A stretch of 17,078 bases of DNA, taken from NCBI GenBank assembly GCA_002342985.1, contig DDRC01000079.1:1-17078 (forward strand), given 5' to 3'. Positions 10,071 through 15,936 of the stretch are shown in pieces (the stretch's first letter is position 1; each line of letters begins with the position of its first letter). This DNA is from Flavobacteriales bacterium UBA2426 (GTDB lineage Bacteria; Bacteroidota; Bacteroidia; Flavobacteriales_F; PHOS-HE28). The notes below the pieces were generated by a model. It saw only the letters and a program-made list of their open reading frames with translations. It ran no database searches and was not told the origin of the DNA. Made by a program: the position numbers and the translations under genes.

Positions 10071-11030
10071 ATGGCGACCAGTGACGTGCAATCCGTAGAA
10101 CGTTTCGGCGAGCGGTACAGACTGCTGAAGAGCGAGGTGAACAAGGTCATCATCGGCCAGGACGCGGTGGTGGACCATGTCCTGCTCGGCATTTTCGGCC
10201 GCGGGCATTGCCTGCTGGTTGGGGTGCCCGGACTGGCCAAGACACTCCTGGTGAACACCGTGGCGCGCGCGCTTGGCCTATCGTTCAACCGCATCCAGTT
10301 CACGCCAGACCTCATGCCCAGTGACATCATTGGGTCCGAGATCCTCGGGGAGGACCGCCATTTCAGATTCATCAAGGGCCCCCTTTTCGCCAACCTGGTC
10401 CTCGCTGACGAGATCAACCGGACGCCGCCCAAGACCCAGGCCGCGCTCCTCGAGGCGATGCAGGAGCGCGCGGTCACCGCAGCCGGCCAGACGCACCGCC
10501 TGCCGGAACCCTTCTTCGTCCTGGCCACCCAGAATCCCATTGAGCAGGAGGGGACTTACCCCTTGCCCGAGGCGCAGCTGGACCGTTTCATGTTCGATAT
10601 CCGGGTCGACTACCCGACGTTCGCTGAAGAGCTGGCTGTCGTCCGGGCAACGACGGGCGACGTGCAGCCCGCCATCCAGCCCGTACTCACCGCAGAGGAG
10701 ATCGTGCACTTCCAAGGCCTCGTGCGCCGTGTGCCGGTGACGGACAATGTGCTCGAGTACGCGGTGCGGCTGGCTACGCGCACCCGGCCGGGCCTGCCCC
10801 AGGCTCCGGCCATCATCAACGACCATGTGGCGTGGGGCGCGGGCCCCCGGGCTTCGCAATACCTGGTGATCGCCGCCAAGGCCCATGCGCTCGCCCATGG
10901 GCGCTTCTCCCCGGATATCGCCGATGTGCAGGCCATCGCGCTGCCCATCCTGCGCCACCGCATCGTGCGGAACTACAAGGCCGAGGCCGAAGGCGTAACG
11001 GTGGACCGCATCGTGGAGGCCATCCTGTAG
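10071..11030 (+). CDS. MoxR family AAA+ ATPase
   Basis: 319 residues, starting nine bases after the surA stop and so in the same operon. Walker A is GVPGLAKT (51-58), Walker B LVLADE (109-114) followed by INRTPPKTQAALLEAMQE, sensor 1 lies in LATQNPIEQEGTYPLPEAQLD with Asn155, and the conserved Arg172 in LDRF is the likely arginine finger. The C-terminal lid (HFQGLVRRVPVTDNVLEYAVRL, SQYLVIAAKAHAL) is complete. MoxR ATPases act as cytoplasmic chaperones for metal-cofactor insertion or protein maturation, usually with DUF58 and von Willebrand factor A proteins encoded downstream. Here those partners do not follow: the next gene is an unrelated secreted protein with its own promoter. Family assignment is firm, the client unknown. 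Confidence 0.94.
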   Translation: MATSDVQSVERFGERYRLLKSEVNKVIIGQDAVVDHVLLGIFGRGHCLLVGVPGLAKTLLVNTVARALGLSFNRIQFTPDLMPSDIIGSEILGEDRHFRFIKGPLFANLVLADEINRTPPKTQAALLEAMQERAVTAAGQTHRLPEPFFVLATQNPIEQEGTYPLPEAQLDRFMFDIRVDYPTFAEELAVVRATTGDVQPAIQPVLTAEEIVHFQGLVRRVPVTDNVLEYAVRLATRTRPGLPQAPAIINDHVAWGAGPRASQYLVIAAKAHALAHGRFSPDIADVQAIALPILRHRIVRNYKAEAEGVTVDRIVEAIL

Positions 11031-11088
11031 CGTGCCCGCTGGCCATCCGGTACGAACATCCGCATGCACGGATCCTGACGGGACTCCC

Positions 11089-11116
11089 TTGGGTGGCCCG
11101 CTTCATCGTAGTTTTG
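11089..11116 (+). promoter_or_regulatory. Promoter: TTG -33, 17-base spacer, TAGTTTTG -7
   Basis: TTG at 11089-11091, exactly 17 bases, then TAGTTTTG at 11109-11116 matching TAnnTTTG. The ATG at 11134 follows 17 bases later. This is the best complete Bacteroidota-type promoter in the window. It separates the moxR operon from the secreted-protein block. Confidence 0.75.
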
Positions 11117-11133
11117 GAATCTAAGCTTGCCGC

Positions 11134-11949
11134 ATGCGCGCAGATTCCTATCCGCTGCTCCTGTCCCTCGCCCTGCTTTGCCCGGCCATCCCTTCCATGG
11201 CCCAGCTGCCTGTGGTGGATATCCGCTTCGAGCATGACCAGGGGAATGACCAGATCCTGATCAGCCTGCGCGGCAATGACCACGATTTCGGCGGGGTGAT
11301 CAGCAACCTGGTCTTCACCGTCCGCTGGCCCGAAAGCTCCCCGGCCACGCTCGGGTTCGGTACCAGCGCATGGTGCCCGCCGCCATCCGTGGCCTTCTCG
11401 CCGGTGCCATCGGCAGCCGTCAGCCCGGGCAATGGCTTCAAATACCGAACGTGGAATCACGTCGGGCTCTCGCTCATCTCGGACATCATTGATGATGGGG
11501 GCTGCGGCCAGACCTTGCTGGCGGATACCTGGACCCCTGTTTTCACCATCCCCGTGAACAACGATCCGGGAGGCACGGTCTTCGAATTGGCGGATGATCA
11601 GTTCGTGCTGGATGATAACCGGTCCTTCTTCGTATCACTCGGCGGGCAGGCCAGCACGGGAGGCATATTTTCCATTTCTACAGGTGTCGAGGGCGCGGGT
11701 GGTGCCCAGTTGGGCCCTCGGCTCATGCCCAATCCGGCCAGTACGGAGGTTACCGTACTTCTTGATGCGCCCGCCACGGGTGCATGGGCTGCGGAGGTGC
11801 TGGATGCAGCAGGCCGCATCGTGCTGGCTGAGCAGGGGACAGGCGCCGCTATGCGGATGCGGGTGGCCGCGTTGCCGGCTGGCGCTTATCGGGTGAGGGT
11901 GGTATCGGAGAATGGCACGGCGATCCTTCCCCTCATCGTGGAGCGCTGA
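11134..11949 (+). CDS. Small secreted protein with type A T9SS sorting domain
   Basis: 271 residues with a signal peptide (MRADSYPLLLSLALLCPAIPSMAQ). Residues 25-180 form one beta-rich domain that I cannot assign to a named family, with SAWCP (78-82), SPGNGFKYRTWN (97-108), DDGGCG (120-125) and NRSFFVSLGG (162-171). Cys81 and Cys124 are probably a disulfide. The same domain, motif for motif, forms the N-terminus of the protein starting at 15937. Residues about 195-271 are a T9SS type A C-terminal domain: PRLMPNPASTEVTVLL, VLDAAGRIV, LPAGAYRVRVV, ending LPLIVER. It is expected to be exported by the T9SS and displayed or released. The protein has a single lysine, K103, within the shared GFKYRT motif. 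The next gene starts two bases after its stop, so the two are co-transcribed. Confidence 0.87.
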   Translation: MRADSYPLLLSLALLCPAIPSMAQLPVVDIRFEHDQGNDQILISLRGNDHDFGGVISNLVFTVRWPESSPATLGFGTSAWCPPPSVAFSPVPSAAVSPGNGFKYRTWNHVGLSLISDIIDDGGCGQTLLADTWTPVFTIPVNNDPGGTVFELADDQFVLDDNRSFFVSLGGQASTGGIFSISTGVEGAGGAQLGPRLMPNPASTEVTVLLDAPATGAWAAEVLDAAGRIVLAEQGTGAAMRMRVAALPAGAYRVRVVSENGTAILPLIVER

Positions 11950-11951
11950 CC

Positions 11952-13214
11952 ATGATTCGGATGAAGGCATTCCTTCCCCTGATGATGGCCATCCAAGTGG
12001 GCGGCGGGCTGCATGCGCAGTCATGGATCACCTATAACATGGCCAATGCCGGTTTCCCAAGCAATACCGTCGTCGATATCGCATTGGAGGCGGATGGCGA
12101 TGCCTGGGTGGCCACCGACTGGGGGCTTTGCCGGCTCCAGGCCGGCGAATGGACCACCTTTCAGGTGTCCAACTCAGGCCTCCCGGACAACTACCTGCGC
12201 TGCCTGGCGTTGGATCACCAAGGTCGATTATGGGTGGGCACCTCGGTCGGTGGTGCGGCGGTGTTCGATGGGCAGGATTGGGAGGTGTATGACACCGGGA
12301 ACTCTCCGCTGCCTGACGACCAGGTGAACCGAATCCATGTCGATCATCAAGGATCGGTCTGGTTGGGTACCGTGGGCGGACTGGCATGCTTCACGGGGAG
12401 CGAATGGCGCATCTACGACTCAAGCCCGGACAGCCACAACGGACGGATCCTCAATGGAGACCACATCCTTTCCATCGACACGCGGTCTGATGGGCTGGTG
12501 GCACTGGGCACCCTCAACGGAGGCTTCCACTTCCTTACGGACACCTCGGTTCAGTTCTTCACCACGTTCAACTTCGGATTCTTCGACAACACCCAGAACG
12601 CGGTGCTCTTGGACACCGTTGCCAATGAGCGCTGGGTGGCCTGCCCGGCCGGGGGACTGGTGCGCCAGATCGGGGATTGGTACGGGGGGAGCTGGTTCCA
12701 GTACACCGTCTTCAATTCGGACCTGCCCTCCAATGCACTGACGGATATCGCACGGGACGCGTCCGGGAGGCTGTGGCTCGGGACCCAGACGGCTGGTCTG
12801 GTGCGTAGGGACCCCAACGGCAGCTACACGGTCTACGATGAGAGCGGATCAGGCTTGCCGGCCAATGAGGTGAATGCGGTGACGGTGGCACCGGATGGTG
12901 CGGTGTGGGTCGGTCTCTTCGACGGCGGAGCGGCGCGGCTCGATCTCACCTCCTCGGTGGCACAGGCCACAGCCCCGCAATCCTTGCGCATTCTCCCCAC
13001 CATCAACAACGGGTCGTTCAGGGTGGCTGGCCTTCCCGTTGGCCAAGCGCTGCCTTGGCGCATCATCGATGCAGCGGGGAGGACCGTGGCCAGCGGGGCC
13101 ATTACCAGCGGTTCGGAAGCGCCTGAGATCATCACCAGCCTAGGCGCAGGAACCTACGTCATGCTGGTCCATGGCCTTGGGAACGCAATGATCGGCCGGT
13201 TTGTGGTCCATTGA
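11952..13214 (+). CDS. Secreted beta-propeller (two-component regulator propeller repeats) with type A T9SS domain
   Basis: 420 residues; signal peptide MIRMKAFLPLMMAIQVGGGLHAQ. Residues about 24-335 hold roughly six or seven blades of about 40-45 residues of the Reg_prop type. Most have a W-x-x-[YF] entry, a [GS]-x-[LF]-P-x-[ND] turn and an [LA]W[LV][GA]T strand: WVATDWGLCRL, RLWVGTSVGGAAVF, SVWLGTVGGLACF, RLWLGTQTAGLVRR, AVWVGLFDGGAARL. These repeats are known from the sensor domains of hybrid two-component systems, but no kinase or DNA-binding part is present. From about 345 there is a type A T9SS C-terminal domain (LRILPTINNGSFRVAGL, WRIIDAAGRTVASG, LGAGTYVMLV, ending FVVH). It is therefore a secreted propeller, probably ligand-binding or structural. 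The mature protein contains no lysine. It lies two bases downstream of the previous gene and shares its promoter. Confidence 0.9.
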   Translation: MIRMKAFLPLMMAIQVGGGLHAQSWITYNMANAGFPSNTVVDIALEADGDAWVATDWGLCRLQAGEWTTFQVSNSGLPDNYLRCLALDHQGRLWVGTSVGGAAVFDGQDWEVYDTGNSPLPDDQVNRIHVDHQGSVWLGTVGGLACFTGSEWRIYDSSPDSHNGRILNGDHILSIDTRSDGLVALGTLNGGFHFLTDTSVQFFTTFNFGFFDNTQNAVLLDTVANERWVACPAGGLVRQIGDWYGGSWFQYTVFNSDLPSNALTDIARDASGRLWLGTQTAGLVRRDPNGSYTVYDESGSGLPANEVNAVTVAPDGAVWVGLFDGGAARLDLTSSVAQATAPQSLRILPTINNGSFRVAGLPVGQALPWRIIDAAGRTVASGAITSGSEAPEIITSLGAGTYVMLVHGLGNAMIGRFVVH

Positions 13215-13240
13215 CGTTCACGGGCCGTTGGGGTATATTG
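13211..13240 (+). promoter_or_regulatory. Near-consensus promoter for the lysyl oxidase-like gene
   Basis: TTG at 13211-13213 (beginning inside the preceding stop region), a 20-base spacer, then TATATTG at 13234-13240, one T short of TAnnTTTG. It ends 36 bases before the ATG at 13277. The spacing is right but the -7 box is imperfect. Confidence 0.45.
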
Positions 13241-13276
13241 CGCTTCACACGTCCCCAACCAATCGAACGCGTTCAG

Positions 13277-15859
13277 ATGAAGGTCTATACCCCAGTGCTC
13301 GGCTGGGCGCTGCTCCTTTCGGCCTTTGCGCCCACCAGGTCAGCGGCCCAATGCACCACCACCAACGCGACCACCTGCCAGTGCAAGACTGCTGGCCAGA
13401 CGAATTGCGAGCTGCTGCCTGACATCCAGATCAGCTGGTATGCGCTGGCCACATACGCAGGAGGCCCGAGCCAGTATGCGCAGAACGCCAGCAGCAATGC
13501 CGGTAGGCTTCGGGTAAGCGGCAGTACGCCGAACCAGGGCTTCGGCCCGCTCGAAGTGCGCGGCGTGAACAGCGCCGGCCAGCGGACCTTCATCTGCGGC
13601 AGCGACACCATCACGGTGAACAACCTGCCGAACGACAACAATGGGTTCACCTGCCCCAATGGATACGAGGCCCGTCAGCGGCTCTATCAGCGCGTGTACA
13701 GGAAGACGGGCAACACGATGACCTATACCGAGGAGCTTCGTGGGACCATGACCTATCACCCCACGCACAATCACTACCACGTGGACGATTGGACCACGAT
13801 GACCCTGCGCATACAGCAGGCTGGGGTGTCTGATCCCCGGCAATGGCCGGTCGTGGCCACGGGAGCCAAGCTGGGCTTCTGCCTGATGGACTTGAGCACC
13901 TGCAGCAGCAGAAACGGGGATTGCCGCACGAGCCAGGTCTATAATCAGGGCACGCCGCTCACCAATTCCAGCTTCCCCAACTACGGACTGGGGCTTAGCT
14001 ACACCTGCTCGGAGAACTATCAGGGCATCAGTTCCGGGAAGACGGATATCTACGATGAGAGCTTGGACGGCATGTGGATCAATCTGCTTCCCGGGGATCC
14101 CGGCCAAGCCGTGCTCTGCAACGGGAACTATTGGATCGTGGCCGAGGTGGATCCGAGGAATGCTTGGCGCGAGGAGAACGAGGACAACAACTTCACCGCG
14201 ATTCCCGTGTCCATCACCACACAGAAAGCAGCCAACAGCGGCGGCACAGGCAGCGTGCTCGCCGATAAGCGCGCGCTGCTGGCTCCGGGCGAGAGCATCA
14301 CGCTCACCGCCACACCGGGCTACAGCTACCTGTGGAACACGGGAGCAACGACCCGGTCGATCACGACCTCCACGCCGGGGACCTATTCCTGCACGGTGAC
14401 GGCCCCGTGCGGCTCCATTTCCACACCGAGCATCACCGTGAGCGTGCTGCCCGCCCCGGCACCGCCGGTGGGCACGGACGCCACGGTGCTTGGGCCTTCG
14501 GCGGCGGTGCTGGGCGCCACCGGCACCAATGTGCGCTGGTATGATGCACCCGCCGGAGGGAACCTGGTGGGCACCGGCAATAGCTTCACCACGCCGGTTC
14601 TCGGTTCTACCGCGTCGTATTGGGCTTCCGCAGCCGCTGTATCCCCCGGCGTCACCGTCAATGCGGGAAAAGCGGACAACTCCGGCGGCGGTGGCTATTT
14701 CAACGGGAAGCACTGGCTCTACTTCGATGCCTTTGAGCCGTTCAAGCTCCGGTCCTTCAAGGTCTACGCCAACTCCTTCGGAAAGCGCCAGTTCGTGCTC
14801 CGCGACCAGCTCGGCAACCTCATCGCGGAGAAGTTCGTGGAACTCCCCAGCGGCATGAGTGTGGTTACGGTGGATTGGGACGTTCCTGCGGGCACCCAGC
14901 ATGCCATCACCGCATTCGATGACAACAGCGATGTTTTCCAGGACCTGTACAGGAACAATGCCGGCGTTGCTTATCCCTACGCGATCGGCACCGTCGGCAG
15001 CATCACCGGCTCTTCGGGAGGTCCGGGCGTCTATTATTTCCTCTACGATTGGCAGGTGACCACGAATGAGGTGGTGGCGGAGAGCGCGCGCACCATGGTC
15101 ACCGCCAACGTCACCGAGGGCGTGCTGCTGGATGCCAAGGCGATCCTAGACGGTCCCTTCGATGGCCTCTCCGGCCTGATGGGCGACGGACTCCGCGCCT
15201 CCGGTTTGATTCCGGGTACCGAGCCATACACAGGCATGGGTTTCGCACAAGCAGCGAGCGGGGGAGGGGAGACGGTGTCTCCGACCGTCCTTCAGCAGAC
15301 CGGTGCGTCCGCCATCGTGGACTGGGTGCTGCTGGAATTGCGCAGCGCCGCGAACCCGGCCCAGCTGCTGGCCACCCGGGCCGCTCTGCTCACGCGCTCG
15401 GGCAATGTCGTCTCGGGCTCCGGTGGACCGGTGCGCTTCGCGGTGGCGGATGGGAACTATTACGTGGCCATCCGTCATCGGAACCACTTCTCAGCGATGA
15501 CCGCGGCACCGGTAGCCCTGCATGCGGCATCAGCCGCCACCATCGATTTCCGCAGCGCGGCGATGTCCACTTGGGGTACGGAGGCGCGTCGGGCGAACGG
15601 AGGCGTCATGACCCTCTGGTCGGGGAACGTGGAGCGCAACACCGACCTCAAGTACGTGGGAGAGCTGAATGATCGCGACCCCATCCTTACCGCCATCGGT
15701 GGTGCCGTCCCCACCAACACCGTCACCGGCTACCGCAGGGAGGACATCAACCTCGACGGTGTGGTCAAGTATGTGGGTGAAGCCAATGACCGTGACCCGA
15801 TCCTGCAGAACCTCGGCGGCTCCATCCCCACGAACGTGCGCCTCGAGCAGCTGCCCTGA
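13277..15859 (+). CDS. Secreted lysyl oxidase-like protein with Ig/PKD-like modules and dockerin-like tail
   Basis: 860 residues. ATG at 13277 gives a signal peptide ending RSAAQ. Four cysteines follow (CTTTNATTCQCKTAGQTNC), then LLPDIQISWYAL opens a lysyl oxidase-like domain (about 45-316). It contains HPTHNHYHVDDW, with His164, His166 and His168 matching the copper ligands of animal lysyl oxidase (HQHYH). Lys198 lies in AKLGFC (animal HKASFC, K320 in human LOX). Tyr259 in DIYDESLDGMWIN matches DTYGADIDCQWID (human Y355), with the same eight-residue step to the Trp. The domain ends WIVAEVDPRNAWREENEDNNF. Then come a PKD/Ig-like module (about 335-400), a second with RWYDAPAGG (about 405-460), a beta-sandwich-like region (about 475-600) and a C-terminal module (about 615-860) ending in two dockerin-like repeats. 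No T9SS sorting domain is visible at the end. Predicted activity is copper-dependent oxidation of peptidyl lysine to allysine outside the cell; substrates are unknown. Confidence 0.85.
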   Translation: MKVYTPVLGWALLLSAFAPTRSAAQCTTTNATTCQCKTAGQTNCELLPDIQISWYALATYAGGPSQYAQNASSNAGRLRVSGSTPNQGFGPLEVRGVNSAGQRTFICGSDTITVNNLPNDNNGFTCPNGYEARQRLYQRVYRKTGNTMTYTEELRGTMTYHPTHNHYHVDDWTTMTLRIQQAGVSDPRQWPVVATGAKLGFCLMDLSTCSSRNGDCRTSQVYNQGTPLTNSSFPNYGLGLSYTCSENYQGISSGKTDIYDESLDGMWINLLPGDPGQAVLCNGNYWIVAEVDPRNAWREENEDNNFTAIPVSITTQKAANSGGTGSVLADKRALLAPGESITLTATPGYSYLWNTGATTRSITTSTPGTYSCTVTAPCGSISTPSITVSVLPAPAPPVGTDATVLGPSAAVLGATGTNVRWYDAPAGGNLVGTGNSFTTPVLGSTASYWASAAAVSPGVTVNAGKADNSGGGGYFNGKHWLYFDAFEPFKLRSFKVYANSFGKRQFVLRDQLGNLIAEKFVELPSGMSVVTVDWDVPAGTQHAITAFDDNSDVFQDLYRNNAGVAYPYAIGTVGSITGSSGGPGVYYFLYDWQVTTNEVVAESARTMVTANVTEGVLLDAKAILDGPFDGLSGLMGDGLRASGLIPGTEPYTGMGFAQAASGGGETVSPTVLQQTGASAIVDWVLLELRSAANPAQLLATRAALLTRSGNVVSGSGGPVRFAVADGNYYVAIRHRNHFSAMTAAPVALHAASAATIDFRSAAMSTWGTEARRANGGVMTLWSGNVERNTDLKYVGELNDRDPILTAIGGAVPTNTVTGYRREDINLDGVVKYVGEANDRDPILQNLGGSIPTNVRLEQLP
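15647..15721 (+). repeat. Dockerin-like tail repeat, copy 1 (degenerate loop)
   Basis: Codes for residues 791-815 of the lysyl oxidase-like protein: LKYVGELNDRDPIL followed by an IGGAVPTNT turn. It pairs with copy 2 at 15764-15838. The preceding loop (NVERNTD) lacks the acidic calcium-ligand pattern seen in copy 2. Confidence 0.75.
15764..15838 (+). repeat. Dockerin-like tail repeat, copy 2
   Basis: Codes for residues 830-854: VKYVGEANDRDPIL followed by a LGGSIPTNV turn, 39 residues after copy 1. It is preceded by DINLDGV, a calcium-loop pattern of the dockerin/EF-hand type (Asp823, Asn825, Asp827). The protein ends six residues after the repeat. Confidence 0.75.
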
Positions 15860-15877
15860 GCACATACTCTAGTGCGC

Positions 15878-15907
15878 TTGCCGGTGCCGAATACTCTCTT
15901 ACTTTTC
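15878..15907 (+). promoter_or_regulatory. Near-consensus promoter for the right-end adhesin gene
   Basis: TTG at 15878-15880, a 19-base spacer, then TACTTTTC at 15900-15907, matching TAnnTTTG except for the last base. The ATG at 15937 follows 29 bases later. Confidence 0.45.
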
Positions 15908-15936
15908 CGCCCCCCAAACCACCAACCCCCTTGTTC

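Noticed and set aside
8895..10208. Long minus-strand open frame opposite surA and the start of moxR
   Set aside because: It spans the junction of two well-supported plus-strand genes and has no recognisable motif.
11952..13214. Propeller protein considered as a hybrid two-component sensor
   Set aside because: Only the propeller repeats are present; there is no membrane segment, histidine kinase or receiver, and the protein ends in a T9SS sorting domain.
13340..14902. Open frame of about 520 codons antisense to the lysyl oxidase-like gene
   Set aside because: Arg/Gly/Ala-rich composition with no domain; the plus strand carries a clear signal peptide, lysyl oxidase motifs and repeats, so this is a codon-bias shadow.
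15863..15878. Short inverted repeat GCAC...GTGC after the lysyl oxidase-like gene, considered as a terminator
   Set aside because: Only four paired bases and no T-run directly after it; too weak to call.
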